Origin: Nitrososphaerales archaeon
GTDB taxonomy: Archaea; Thermoproteota; Nitrososphaeria; Conexivisphaerales; UBA164
Assembly (NCBI GenBank): GCA_023256355.1
Contig: JAGDXJ010000012.1
Coordinates: 1-35,614, forward strand
Direction: 5' to 3'
DNA length: 35,614 bases
Shown here: positions 1-8,575 of the stretch, in pieces
How positions within the stretch are numbered: the first letter of the stretch is position 1
Layout of the letters: each line of letters begins with the position of its first letter
Translations under genes and position numbers: made by a program
The notes under the pieces: generated by a model
The model's input: only the letters and a program-made list of their open reading frames with translations
What the model was told of the DNA's origin: nothing
Databases searched by the model: none

Positions 1-9
1 ATCCCATAA

Positions 10-40
10 CTACCCCCGGATAGTTACTATCCCCGGGTAG
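10..40. repeat. Imperfect inverted repeat, possible terminator or insertion-sequence hairpin
   Basis: Two 14-base arms (10-23 and 27-40) with a TTA loop pair at 12 of 14 positions; the only mismatches are two opposed C-C pairs in the middle. It lies 17 bases before the left end of mini-element A. It could terminate a transcript from a gene outside the window, or be the end of another mobile element. It is not found at the other element copies, so it is probably not part of that family. Confidence 0.5.
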
Positions 41-57
41 CTTAAATGTTTTATTAA

Positions 58-324
58 TATTTAACTTTTTGAGTCAAAGAGGGCGAAATTCCCCTTCCTC
101 AAGCTTTTAGCCCCCTTATAGAAATGTTTTTTAAAACCTTAAGCACACGATCTTTACAGGTTGATGAATAACCCTGAAAAGAATGCAAGGATCAGGGAGA
201 AAACATCAGGAAGCGAAAACTTGCTGAAATTTGACAAAAGCAAGATGGCAAAACAGTAGGCTAACGTAAGAGCAAGCGCGGCGATGAACCGGGAAGCCCT
301 GACCTTGCGGTCAGGGTAGTTCAC
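58..324 (+). mobile_element. Mini IS200/IS605-like element, copy A (no transposase)
   Basis: This is one of four related segments in the window (A, B, C, D). It starts at a shared left end (ATTTAACTTT, then a G-rich and a C-rich stretch that can pair). It ends at a shared right end, GGTCAGGGTAGTTCAC, after which the copies stop matching. Just before the right end is a perfect 8-bp hairpin, CCCTGACC-TTGC-GGTCAGGG (297-316). Read on the plus strand, the last codons give MNREALTLRSG-stop, which resembles the tail of IS1341/IS605 TnpB proteins. No tnpA or full tnpB is present, so this looks like an internally deleted, non-autonomous copy. In known IS605 elements the right-end hairpin is the 3' end of the TnpB guide RNA (omega RNA). 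Whether this copy is transcribed is unknown. Confidence 0.6.
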
Positions 325-535
325 CGTAAAGAACCATCTTTGATCACACAAGGGTTGTTTCCATTTGTGTTTTCTTATATCATTTTGCTCGAAAACTTAA
401 GCTTATACATTCTTCTCGTCCAGGAGTTCAGCCTGTGCTGGCTTTTTTCTGATCATTTTTTGTTCGATATCATCAAAAATCTCTTCAAAAACGCTAAGCT
501 TATGAAGGGTTATATAAGTTTATACAAAAAATAAA

Positions 536-1171
536 TTAGCGCGTTTCTAATTCTTTTTTCATTTTTTCCATGAGCTCTTCAAAATTAATACTGTGAGTTT
601 TGAGCTTCGTAAATAACCATCTTCTGAACGCTTTAAAGAGTTCTGGTTTATCTCTCATGGTTTTAGTAAACTTGTTTAATAAATTCCTGTAATCATTTAT
701 TAAAAATGGTAAATAAATATCCCCTGCAGCAGATGTTCCGTAAAAGACCGCTATCATAGCCGCCATTCCAAACAGGCCGTTAAATTTTTCTCTAAATTCG
801 TTGATCCAGTTTTCGAATACTTCCTGATCCAGTTCATCCAGCTCGTCCAATTTCTGAATAATATCGCTGCTCATTTCTCTGCTTTTATCTATAATGGCAA
901 ATATCTGCTGTGTTCTTTTTGAAAGGTAAATTGGCTTTAACTTGCCGGATCGCCAATTCTGCTTTTTCTCAAGGTAGCCAAGCCTGAGAAGCTTTTCAAC
1001 CCTAACGGCTACTGTGCTGCGAGAAACTTCTGGCTGAAGCTTTTTCACTAAAGCGTTAAACCCCAGACCGTTTATTCCTGCTTCCTTTAACACGATCATG
1101 ATCTTCCTGTCTTTCTCATCTAACGATTCATCTGGAAATTCAAGTATTTTACTTACGTCGATTTCGCTCAT
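536..1171 (-). CDS. Winged-helix transcriptional regulator with a C-terminal helical domain
   Basis: A 211-aa protein. Residues ~15-95 form a winged helix-turn-helix of the MarR/PadR kind: a helix-rich start, a recognition helix around residues 48-62 (SRSTVAVRVEKLLRLGYLEK) and a basic wing with GKLKP. Residues 95-211 are a separate helical domain of unknown family, rich in Lys and Glu, with one hydrophobic stretch near residue 135 (FGMAAMIAVFYG) that may bind a ligand or dimerise. The ATG at 1171 fits a leaderless start, with a TATA-like AAATTTATAAAG about 20-25 bases upstream. It is transcribed divergently from cydAB, which makes it a candidate regulator of the bd oxidase, but that is inference from position. 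Confidence 0.75.
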   Translation of the reverse strand: MSEIDVSKILEFPDESLDEKDRKIMIVLKEAGINGLGFNALVKKLQPEVSRSTVAVRVEKLLRLGYLEKKQNWRSGKLKPIYLSKRTQQIFAIIDKSREMSSDIIQKLDELDELDQEVFENWINEFREKFNGLFGMAAMIAVFYGTSAAGDIYLPFLINDYRNLLNKFTKTMRDKPELFKAFRRWLFTKLKTHSINFEELMEKMKKELETR

Positions 1172-1449
1172 AAGTTTACTTTATAAATTTTATTAATTTA
1201 AGTGTTGTGGTCATACTGCTATATCACTATACCGCTTCTTAGACATATTAAAAGTCATGCACTGCATCTTCCCCTCCTTATGCGGCAGTTCAAATCCGTT
1301 TAGCGCACGGTATTGTGCTGTAAAATTATAACCGCATCCATTAATCGACGTAACAGTCATTATATGTTTAGGAGTACTTGAATAAACTGGTATATATCAT
1401 AAAAAATTCGTGAAAAAGGCTTTAATAAAAATGTAATGCAAAAGGTAAC
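1172..1449. promoter_or_regulatory. Divergent promoter region between the HTH regulator and cydAB
   Basis: A 278-base gap carries promoters for both directions. For cydA, CTTTAATAAAAATG near 1418-1431 lies about 27 bases before ATG 1450, so the transcript is probably leaderless. For the regulator, AAATTTATAAAG lies near 1183-1195. I see no clear operator palindrome between them. A T-loop-like string near 1286-1298 was checked and is not part of a tRNA. Confidence 0.55.
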
Positions 1450-2826
1450 ATGTACAGCGCAGTGCTGTTTGATCGCATAACGATGGGGTTTTCGCTTGCA
1501 GTGCACATCTTTCTTGTATCGTTCGGTATTTCCCTGCCAATAGTGATAGGTGCTGCTGAATTTATAGGGATCAGATACAGGGACAGATACTATGCGGTTT
1601 TAGCCCGCAGACTGACAACTGCCCTTCTGGTGTTTTTTGCAATAGGCACGGCATCAGGGACTGTTGTCGCTCTTGAGCTCCTGCTGCTGTGGCCAAAATT
1701 TATGGCCTTAGTCGGAGCAGTAGACATACTGCCCCTTTATATAGAGGTGTTTGCGTTTTTCACCGAAGCTATATTTCTTTCAACCTATGCGTATTCCTGG
1801 AGTAAAATAAAGAACGGTTATTACCATTTTCTGCTTATAATTCCGGTCATTCTTGGCTCTGTAGGCTCCGGAATCCTGATAACTCTGTTAAATTCATTTA
1901 TGAACACACCGGCAGGCTTTAACATTTCTGAATACCTGCAATCTGGCATAATAACCGGCGTAAACCCGATTGCGGCCCTTTTCTCACCATCTGCATTTTA
2001 CGAAGACCCGCACGCAGTTGGAGGAACTGTGCTTGCAGGCCTGATGATGGTCATGGGCTATTTCTTTTACAGACAGCACAGGTCTGCTGGCGAATCAGGA
2101 ATCTATTACAGAAAGGCGGCAAAGCTGCTGCTTGCCATAAGTTCTGTGTTTGCAGCCTTTGTAATATACACGGGGATCTACAGCATAGAAATGCTGTATT
2201 ATGTTCAGCCGGAAAAGTTCGCAGCTTTTGAAGGTAACCTTGTTCCAACGGCTCACGCCCCGGAGAGGCTTTTCGGGTTTTTCGTTAACGGTAAATGGAT
2301 CGACTACATAGCAATACCAAATTTGCAGAGCATCCTCGCGACTGGATCGTCCAGCGGCATTGTGCCCGGGTTGAGCCAGTTCCCTGCGTACACCTGGCCT
2401 CCGCTCATCGTACACGATATGTTTGACGCCATGGTTCTTCTGGGTTTCCTTGTGGGAATTTATATTCTGGTTACCGACGTTCTGCTCATCCTCGGGAGGT
2501 ACAGACATATCATGCCTTCAGTTATCAGAAGGATATCCAGTATAGACGTGTGGAACAGCAGGTTGCTGATGTGGCTTGCTGTTCTGTTTTCTGTACTTAC
2601 ATTTATTCTTATGGAGCTGGGGTGGATAATGGAAGAGCTCGGACGACAGCCGTGGATAATTTATGGCGTCATGCTTGTATCACAGGCAGGTAACACTTCT
2701 CAATCAATATTTCCCATAATGATTGCCATAATAGCTTTTTACATTGTAATAGTTCCCTTTACGTTCATTTACCTCAGAAACCATTTCAGGTCAAGGCCTG
2801 TGGAGGATGAGATAAAGAATGATTAA
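1450..2826 (+). CDS. cydA: Cytochrome bd quinol oxidase subunit I (CydA)
   Basis: A 458-aa polytopic protein and the quinol-oxidising, heme-bearing subunit of the bd-type terminal oxidase, which reduces O2 to water in the membrane. Visible hallmarks: H19 in the first helix (MGFSLAVHIF), the high-spin heme ligand; E99 and E106 in the helix LYIEVFAFFTEAIF, matching the conserved heme-d-side glutamates; H188 (DPHAVGG), the expected low-spin heme b558 ligand; and the signature GRQPW at 398-402 preceded by GWIMEEL. The Q-loop is short, as in many archaeal and Gram-positive enzymes. The start is a leaderless ATG. It overlaps cydB by 8 bases, so the two are co-transcribed and probably translationally coupled. 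Confidence 0.95.
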   Translation: MYSAVLFDRITMGFSLAVHIFLVSFGISLPIVIGAAEFIGIRYRDRYYAVLARRLTTALLVFFAIGTASGTVVALELLLLWPKFMALVGAVDILPLYIEVFAFFTEAIFLSTYAYSWSKIKNGYYHFLLIIPVILGSVGSGILITLLNSFMNTPAGFNISEYLQSGIITGVNPIAALFSPSAFYEDPHAVGGTVLAGLMMVMGYFFYRQHRSAGESGIYYRKAAKLLLAISSVFAAFVIYTGIYSIEMLYYVQPEKFAAFEGNLVPTAHAPERLFGFFVNGKWIDYIAIPNLQSILATGSSSGIVPGLSQFPAYTWPPLIVHDMFDAMVLLGFLVGIYILVTDVLLILGRYRHIMPSVIRRISSIDVWNSRLLMWLAVLFSVLTFILMELGWIMEELGRQPWIIYGVMLVSQAGNTSQSIFPIMIAIIAFYIVIVPFTFIYLRNHFRSRPVEDEIKND

Positions 2827-3751
2827 TGTGCAGTACATGATAAACTATACTGTGCTGGCAGCGTTTCTGACCCTTTTCATTGCTGAGGTTGGTTCTTCAT
2901 TCGTATTTCTGATAAACAGGAAATACTACCCAAAGATAAAGGAATTTATCACACCGCTATGGGGACCCATAGGGACGTTTGCCATATTCTACGCAGTAAA
3001 TACTGAAGCAACATATCCGTCTGCGCTATCGCTTGTTGGAACGATGTACATAGCTCTCGGAATGACCGCTGGACTGTTCTTCATTCTGAGAAATGCCTTT
3101 ATAATGTACAGTGAAGCGCATTCAGATGAAAGGATGGACCTGATTTATAGAAAGCTGTACGTAGTCATGACAGTGGTTGTGGCATTTCTGGTTGTTACAA
3201 TATTCAGTTCGGCTGTTTCAGGAATAGGCGTTAATGTTTCGCAGGCTTCTGTAAATGCTCTGATAGCAATGCTCAATCCGTTCAACGTGGCTTATTTCAT
3301 ATCTATCTCGCTGATAGCGCTTTCAGTATCATACGTGCAGTTTAATGTAAAGGAAGGGGGTAGAATGGTGCCGCTGGTTTCAACTGCATTAGCGTATATA
3401 ATAATAATAGCGGTTTCAGAAAAATACCTGCCATACTTCGCTTCAGCGCTTGCTACAAACTACTGTGTACTTATAATATCGCTGATAATTGCTGCTGCCG
3501 GGTTTGTCGCATACTTTTTGGGGAAATCAATCTCAAAATACATAATGGGGGTCTGGCTCTTTATCTCGATTGACATGTTCGGAGTAATCCAGTACCCCCA
3601 TCTTTTTGGTACGGCTGCAGAATACACCCAGTTTCTCAATAACTCAGTAATGGCGCTGTACGCCTCATACGTAACTGCTATAGGGGGTTCGCTCGTTGCG
3701 TTTTACCTTGCCATATTTTTATACATTAACTATGTGAAGAAAATTTCCTGA
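2819..3751 (+). CDS. cydB: Cytochrome bd quinol oxidase subunit II (CydB, divergent)
   Basis: A 310-aa protein with about eight hydrophobic helices, directly downstream of and overlapping cydA. CydB binds no heme in the classical enzyme; it forms a pseudo-symmetric partner to CydA and stabilises the active site. The sequence is weakly conserved, as expected for CydB, but length, topology and coupling to cydA support the call. Near the N-terminus, AEVGSSFVFLINRK and PLWGPIGTF match the general position of the CydB start region (helix 1 and the first loop). Its 3' end overlaps the convergent gene at 3726-4367 by 26 bases. No small CydX-like ORF follows. Confidence 0.85.
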   Translation: MINVQYMINYTVLAAFLTLFIAEVGSSFVFLINRKYYPKIKEFITPLWGPIGTFAIFYAVNTEATYPSALSLVGTMYIALGMTAGLFFILRNAFIMYSEAHSDERMDLIYRKLYVVMTVVVAFLVVTIFSSAVSGIGVNVSQASVNALIAMLNPFNVAYFISISLIALSVSYVQFNVKEGGRMVPLVSTALAYIIIIAVSEKYLPYFASALATNYCVLIISLIIAAAGFVAYFLGKSISKYIMGVWLFISIDMFGVIQYPHLFGTAAEYTQFLNNSVMALYASYVTAIGGSLVAFYLAIFLYINYVKKIS

Positions 3752-4367
3752 AATCAAAAAATCCAAGCCATAGAAACAGCACGCCGAAGAACTCCGCATA
3801 ATAAAGAAACGCTGGAAATTGCGCGATGTAAAGCGTTCCAGCCACGCTTACTATCAGAGTCCCGGCTATTATTGACAGCATTTTGTAGCTGTGTTTTTTA
3901 CGGTAAGAGATTGCGGCTACTGCTATCAGTATAGCTGCCGCAGGAAACGTTACGATTGACGACGTTACGACCACGGACACTGGGAGTGATCCGTAAACAA
4001 CGAAGTTCGTTATTATGTTGCCTATATCTGAATAGACAAGGGACAGCACAAGGGACAAGGTCGATACAACAGAATACGCGTAGTAAGCAACTATTAGAAC
4101 CCTTTTTCCAGTGAGATTTATAGATCCCATTGCAAGAAGTTCTACCACCAAGGCCACAACCAGCAGATACAGCTTTATCAGGAACTGGCTGTAGATTCCG
4201 TATGCGAAAATAACCTCCAGGAACACGCCAAGCGCAAACATCCACATGCCAGAACTCCAGAACCTGGTGCTTATGGATCGACCGTTAACTGTCAGATAAA
4301 AGGCAAGCACTGCGCTTAGTGCAAATATAACTATAGTTGACAGTTCTACGATTTCTTTTTCCAGCAC
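3726..4367 (-). CDS. Seven-helix membrane protein related to the CbsB-like gene at 11677-12669
   Basis: A 213-aa protein with about seven transmembrane segments and no soluble domain. Its C-terminal third (LSIIAGTLIVS...LYIAQF...LGFFDF) lines up by eye with the C-terminus of the 330-aa protein in the cytochrome b operon (LSVAAGATMIF...LYVQLS...LGLADQ), so the two look like distant paralogues. The start is GTG at 4367, with GTTATAAAAC about 25 bases upstream (leaderless). It converges on cydB with a 26-base overlap. Function is unknown; a role as a membrane partner of respiratory enzymes is inference from the paralogue and its place beside cydAB. Confidence 0.7.
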   Translation of the reverse strand: MLEKEIVELSTIVIFALSAVLAFYLTVNGRSISTRFWSSGMWMFALGVFLEVIFAYGIYSQFLIKLYLLVVALVVELLAMGSINLTGKRVLIVAYYAYSVVSTLSLVLSLVYSDIGNIITNFVVYGSLPVSVVVTSSIVTFPAAAILIAVAAISYRKKHSYKMLSIIAGTLIVSVAGTLYIAQFPAFLYYAEFFGVLFLWLGFFDFRKFSSHS

Positions 4368-4704
4368 AAGAGTAAAAATGCGCTATCTGTTTTATAACTT
4401 GCTGATAAATTTTCTGCGCTTGTATTCATGTTTTAAATCTTAAGACCAGCACACAAAATGTTGAAGAACCTACTCTCTGCCCTAAGGTTACCAAGGTCTC
4501 GGTGGTTACTCTAATTGTAGCTACTCCGTACAGCTATAACCTGGGCTTGATCTCGTGGCTTTATATGACTGTTCAACGTCATGATCTGTTCAAGCTGTTT
4601 TACGAGCTTGTGATTTCCAGCTATGTTGATTTTTATCAGTGATGACATAGCTCATTATTTTGAAATAAAATATTTAAACCGATATATCAAATGCAGTAAA
4701 GTGC
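4368..4704. other. Intergenic region with a degenerate reading frame; promoter for the MFS gene
   Basis: No intact gene. On the minus strand between about 4440 and 4625 a frame with one internal stop reads, in part, NHKLVKQLEQIMTLNSHIK, then after the stop NHRDLGNLRAESRFF. The composition looks like old coding sequence and it may be a decayed insertion-sequence gene, but I cannot assign a family. At 4665-4678 AAAATATTTAAACC is a TATA-like box for the gene starting at 4705. Confidence 0.4.
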
Positions 4705-5895
4705 ATGTCTCAGGAAACCAGAAACATAGCTCTCCTTTTTATTTCCAGGTCCTTGAGAAGCCTGACCGCCGGCTTTGTAGCCATAGCTATAAGCCTCTAT
4801 TTTTATGACGTGCTCAAGCTTTCCCTCATACTAGTAGGCGTTCTGTTCACGATAGGCTCTTTTGCAACTCCGCTGATATCCCTGCTTGTAGGAGTCCTCG
4901 GTGACAGATACGGACGCAAGATAGTCCTGCTTATAGACCTTCTCACGCTACCGGCAGCCCTTCTCATAGTGCTCTTTACAGAGAACTTTTACGCGCTTGC
5001 TTTTGCGAGCGCGATAGGCGGCTTTGGCGTTGCCGGTGGTTTAGTCGGTGGCGGCGTTGGCGCTTCAGTTGGTCCAGTCGTTACTACGATGCTCGCTGAG
5101 AATACAAACGATCAGAACAGGACCTTTATCTACTCTCTTAACAGCGTGCTCTCAACGTTTGCTGGAGCTGCAGGAGCTCTGCTTGTTTCTTTTATAAGCT
5201 TTATATCGCTTTTCTGGATCGGCGTATTGCTTTCACTGCTTTCAGCTGTGGTCATAATTCCTGTACGTGAAAAGTACAAAAGCTCAAGAAAACAGGCAAA
5301 AAACGTGGACAGGAAAGTTTCTGAAAACGACAGGAAGTTCATAAAGGCTTTTGCCATAACCGGTTTGCTCAACGGTCTTTCCATGGGCCTAGTCACTCCT
5401 TATTACCCCATAATATTTCATGCATTCTTTCATATGAGTACTGCGCAGGTTGGTTATCTGATGAGCGCCGGAGGGGTCCTTTCGGGAGTTGCGGACATAT
5501 TTACGCCTTCTCTTACCAGCAGGATGGGTTTCCTCAGGCTGATAACAAGGACCAGGGTGATTTCAGCAACTATGATGCTGCTGATACCTTTTTCTCCAGC
5601 AGCTTACATAGCTGGGCTGCTCTACCTTGTAATGACGCCGCTGAGGGCCATTTCGCTTCCAGCTCAGACTGCGCTCCAGATGACCCTGATAAGCGAGAGC
5701 AGGAGAGCAACGTCCAGCGGTCTCAACCAGGCTGCAAGGCTTCTTGCTTCTGCCATAGCAACGTATTCCGGAGGCACGCTGATGGCGCTCGGCCCTCTGG
5801 CGCTTCCTTTTGTGCTAGCTGCCGGTTTCACGTACTTTAACACTGGTGTTTATTACTATTACTTTTCAGGTATACCTGAGGCTAACAAAGCTTAG
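4705..5895 (+). CDS. Major facilitator superfamily transporter
   Basis: A 396-aa protein with about 12 hydrophobic helices in two halves. The MFS loop 2-3 signature is clear at residues 63-72 (GVLGDRYGRK). The central loop (about residues 190-213) is short and basic. A long Gly-rich stretch at residues 104-124 (GGFGVAGGLVGGGVGASVGP) fills helix 4-5. The substrate cannot be told; the general pattern is that of drug or metabolite exporters. The ATG at 4705 sits about 30 bases after a TATA-like box, so the gene is probably leaderless and single. Confidence 0.85.
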   Translation: MSQETRNIALLFISRSLRSLTAGFVAIAISLYFYDVLKLSLILVGVLFTIGSFATPLISLLVGVLGDRYGRKIVLLIDLLTLPAALLIVLFTENFYALAFASAIGGFGVAGGLVGGGVGASVGPVVTTMLAENTNDQNRTFIYSLNSVLSTFAGAAGALLVSFISFISLFWIGVLLSLLSAVVIIPVREKYKSSRKQAKNVDRKVSENDRKFIKAFAITGLLNGLSMGLVTPYYPIIFHAFFHMSTAQVGYLMSAGGVLSGVADIFTPSLTSRMGFLRLITRTRVISATMMLLIPFSPAAYIAGLLYLVMTPLRAISLPAQTALQMTLISESRRATSSGLNQAARLLASAIATYSGGTLMALGPLALPFVLAAGFTYFNTGVYYYYFSGIPEANKA

Positions 5896-6201
5896 GATAA
5901 AATGGATTGGTGTCAGTCGCCCAACCCTGCATCTGATGCTTCTAATCAAGCAGGACTCATGATCACAAAACTTTAGCCGTTCGGGACAGCGTTTCGCACG
6001 GATAGCTATTCTAAAAAAATTCGACATGGTTTTTAAAGCACGGATTAACGCAAAAAATGGAAATTGCTGGTTTTCGATCTGCGAAAATCATCATAAATGT
6101 TCCAAAAATTTAAAAATCCAGTAATATTTCTTATATTAGAAATTTTTTCTATTAATAGATTTTACAGCAAAATTTATATCTGAACGCGTCAGATCACACT
6201 T
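5896..6201. other. Intergenic region, possible fragment of a decayed mobile element
   Basis: No gene seen. Around 5940-6005 short matches to the interior of mini-element D occur in the same order (CATGATCA, then GACAGCGTTTC, then TATTCTAA), suggesting an older, more decayed relative. The right half is AT-rich and ends with the promoter of the next gene: AAATTTATATC at 6171-6181, about 25 bases before ATG 6202. Confidence 0.35.
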
Positions 6202-7026
6202 ATGATCACGCTGATCCAGTATGTGCTGGCCGTTATCTCCGGGATACTTGTAGGTTTCTCGCTAGGGCTGATTGGCGGAGGAGGCTCAATACTCGCTGTG
6301 CCCCTCTTCTTGTACTTTGTAGGCCTTGACACATTGCCCAATGCAGCACACATAGCCATAGGCACAACCGCGCTTGCAGTCGGTGTAAACGCTTACATAA
6401 ACTCATACATGCACATGCGGAAGAAAAACGTGGCTGTCAAAGCAGGCGGATTATTTGCCGGAATAGGAGTTATAGGCTCTTTGCTTGGAGCATATCTAGG
6501 CCACATAACTCCAGGGACTTCATTATTAACTTACTTCGCTATAGCGATGATAGTCCTTGGCGTGTACATGACTGTTAGAAAAGAGCCGTCAAAGACAGGC
6601 ACTCTGGATGAATCTGAAAGGATTAGTGAGGCTCAGAAGAAGTGTCCGAAACTTACAAAATCTACTGCCGCAAAGGTTTCTGGTTTCGGGTTTCTTGTTG
6701 GCCTTCTCAGCGGTTACTTCGGGATTGGGGGAGGCTTTTTGATCGTGCCAAGCCTTATGTTCTCAACAGGTCTGTGCATAACGAGGGCTGTGGGTACAAG
6801 CCTGCTCAGCGTAGGAACGTTCGGGGTGGCGAGCGGGCTTGAATACGCTGCATACGGCGAAAGCCTGCTTTCAATAGCTTTGCTCTACGTAATAGGGGGC
6901 GTCGGGGGAGGCTATGCTGGTACTTCATTTGCGGTTAAGGTTCCAAAGAAGACGCTCAGGATTGCATATGGCATAATAATTGTGCTGGTTGGGATATATA
7001 TGCTCTTCAGGGTTGGTGCCATCTGA
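6202..7026 (+). CDS. TauE/SafE family (DUF81) transporter
   Basis: A 274-aa protein with about eight helices in two repeated halves. Each half has the family's Gly-rich start motif: GGGGS at residues 25-29 followed by LAVPLF, and GIGGG at 174-178 followed by FLIVPSL. A hydrophilic loop (about 126-155) joins the halves. Characterised members export sulfite, sulfoacetate or other small organosulfur anions across the cytoplasmic membrane; the substrate here is not known. In an acidophile, sulfite or sulfur-compound export would be plausible. Leaderless promoter; monocistronic. Confidence 0.85.
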   Translation: MITLIQYVLAVISGILVGFSLGLIGGGGSILAVPLFLYFVGLDTLPNAAHIAIGTTALAVGVNAYINSYMHMRKKNVAVKAGGLFAGIGVIGSLLGAYLGHITPGTSLLTYFAIAMIVLGVYMTVRKEPSKTGTLDESERISEAQKKCPKLTKSTAAKVSGFGFLVGLLSGYFGIGGGFLIVPSLMFSTGLCITRAVGTSLLSVGTFGVASGLEYAAYGESLLSIALLYVIGGVGGGYAGTSFAVKVPKKTLRIAYGIIIVLVGIYMLFRVGAI

Positions 7027-7150
7027 ACAGCATCAATAAGATGCTGAACATTTCGCGTTGTCCTTTTTAGCTTGAAGTTTATCAATCAGGCCGATATTAT
7101 TTTTATAAAACGCGCAATATATATACGCTGAAAGCCTAAATATTATTTAA

Positions 7151-7387
7151 ATGCCAGGATATCTGGTACCTTTTTTTATAATAATCGCCATGATGGCCGC
7201 ATTTTCGTTATTAGTCTACGGTATACTGGGTTTCTTTTATGCAAAAGCCCCCAGAAAGCTTAAAATTGAGGCTTCAGCGATTCTGGGTTTTATATGCTTT
7301 GTTATAATCTTCTCGCATGCACTTTATGCTGTACTTATAGCTCTTCTGATTTTAGCAATGGTATTAAAAAGCGCTCGCGTTTGGTGA
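7151..7387 (+). CDS. Small membrane protein of unknown function
   Basis: A 78-aa protein with two to three hydrophobic helices (residues 5-30, 40-55, 57-72), separated by a basic loop with KAPRKLK. I do not recognise the family. Support for a real gene: a strong TATA-like box (GCAATATATATACG, 7113-7126) about 25-30 bases before ATG 7151, a sequence that avoids stop codons over its full length, and room between neighbours. Confidence 0.55.
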   Translation: MPGYLVPFFIIIAMMAAFSLLVYGILGFFYAKAPRKLKIEASAILGFICFVIIFSHALYAVLIALLILAMVLKSARVW

Positions 7388-7457
7388 CAAAGCACTGAAC
7401 TGTTAGCAATAGCTCCTCTAGCCATAAATGACGATTCTGTTTCTTTTATTATCTCTT

Positions 7458-7907
7458 TTATAATGACATATTATCTTTTTCAGGCGGCTGTTTTTCTTTT
7501 AAATTTTCCGCTATCGCAAAATAGACCTCTTCAAAAACTTCCATGAACCTAACCAGATTTGAGTACAGCAAAGAAACATCAAGCTCATCCGCTTTTTGTG
7601 CAAGCTCAAGCAACTCAGCCAGATCATCAGCGGTTGAGCCTTTTATGACCCTGGCTGAAGCAAGCATCACAGGTAACTCATCGACGCTTGTTGTTCTTCC
7701 CAGCAGCTTTACTCCTTCTTCAACTATTATTGCAACGAGCCCCTTTATACCTTCTATAGCTTTCTTTCTGAGAGGCTCGTTTTTTATGAATTCATCAGGG
7801 TTTAACTTAACGGCGGCTTCAACCCATGAATAGAATTCCCAGAAATCAGACAAATTAACAGATTTACTACGCCACGATATATTTGTTTTTCTTTTTAACC
7901 CTGTCAT
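7458..7907 (-). CDS. Small helical protein of unknown function
   Basis: About 149 aa, all-helical in appearance, rich in Leu, Glu and Val, with no membrane segment. Its middle (VEEGVKLLGRTTSVDELPVM and DDLAELLELAQKADEL) looks like amphipathic helices that could self-associate. I do not recognise the family. The start could be ATG 7907 or, two codons earlier, GTG 7913; the TATA-like TAATATAATTTT near 7928-7940 favours a leaderless start at about 7907-7910. Confidence 0.6.
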   Translation of the reverse strand: MTGLKRKTNISWRSKSVNLSDFWEFYSWVEAAVKLNPDEFIKNEPLRKKAIEGIKGLVAIIVEEGVKLLGRTTSVDELPVMLASARVIKGSTADDLAELLELAQKADELDVSLLYSNLVRFMEVFEEVYFAIAENLKEKQPPEKDNMSL

Positions 7908-8038
7908 TTTCACTGTTATATGAAAAAATTATATTAGAGTAAATATGTGCAAATATTGAAAGATGATCTTATGTACATAAAGCATTTTGATTAAAAATTA
8001 AAAAATGCTATCCAAAAATGTGCAGAATTTTTGTCTTT

Positions 8039-8575
8039 TCAGACGATGGTTATTGTAGCCGATCTTACCTTAGAGTTGATCGCTTCAATAAAATAGTGTC
8101 TGTGAGACCTTACCTGGATCTCTGCAAAAACCTTTGAGCCTTTATCTGCAAAACTCTCGGGTTGAACTGAAAACGTTTCCCTTAATGAAAAAAGGAAGGT
8201 TTTTGCTTCTTCAAAATCCATAAAGAACTCAGACTCAAGGTTTTCATCAATCCCGAGCACCCAGATGTTCGTTCTGTATCTTTCGAGTATGGTTGGATCC
8301 CTTGTCCAGTACAGGACCCACTTTTTAGAAAGCTCTTTTTCAGCAATTTTTTTGTTGAAGAGTATTCCTTTTTCATAAATTGAAACTCTGTACTTCAGTT
8401 TTATCCTCCTGTCCATGTTTCTGTAAGCTTCTTTAATATTTTCGAGCGTAATGCCATCTAAAAAATTCTGGGGAAAAGAAAATTCCACGGTAAAATTGAG
8501 CTTCTCAGCAGATTCTTTCCTGGCCTGAATAACCCTTATAAAGGGTTCCTTGCTGTATTCTGCCTGCGCATTCAA
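8039..8575 (-). CDS. Protein of unknown function, overlapping and downstream of tes
   Basis: A 178-aa soluble-looking protein, mixed alpha/beta, rich in Lys, Glu, Phe and Arg, without cysteines or membrane segments. I do not recognise the family. Its start codon overlaps the stop of the tetraether-synthase gene (ATGA, 8572-8575), so the two are almost certainly translated from one mRNA. That coupling makes it a candidate accessory factor for Tes (substrate delivery, electron supply or membrane docking), but nothing in the sequence itself shows this. Confidence 0.7.
   Translation of the reverse strand: MNAQAEYSKEPFIRVIQARKESAEKLNFTVEFSFPQNFLDGITLENIKEAYRNMDRRIKLKYRVSIYEKGILFNKKIAEKELSKKWVLYWTRDPTILERYRTNIWVLGIDENLESEFFMDFEEAKTFLFSLRETFSVQPESFADKGSKVFAEIQVRSHRHYFIEAINSKVRSATITIV

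Larger units (their letters stand above)
1..535. other. Non-coding left edge with hairpin and mobile-element remnant
   Basis: I see no convincing gene here. The stretch holds an imperfect hairpin (10-40) and a mini-element (58-324), described separately. Two open frames exist. One on the minus strand (154-351) reads back through the element's right end. One on the plus strand (340-534) is a Phe/Leu/Ile-rich frame with no promoter or family likeness. Both look like by-products of AT-rich DNA. Confidence 0.55.

Noticed and set aside
154-351. 65-aa membrane-like reading frame on the minus strand
   Set aside because: It runs antisense through mini-element A; the part shared with other copies (VNYPD...) is the reverse complement of the right-end hairpin and TnpB-like tail, so its conservation is explained by the element.
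340-534. 64-aa hydrophobic reading frame
   Set aside because: AT-rich, Phe/Leu/Ile-rich, no promoter with proper spacing, no family likeness.
1286-1298. T-loop-like string (GTTCAAATCC) suggesting a tRNA
   Set aside because: The flanking bases do not form a five-pair T-stem, and no acceptor, D or anticodon arm can be built around it.
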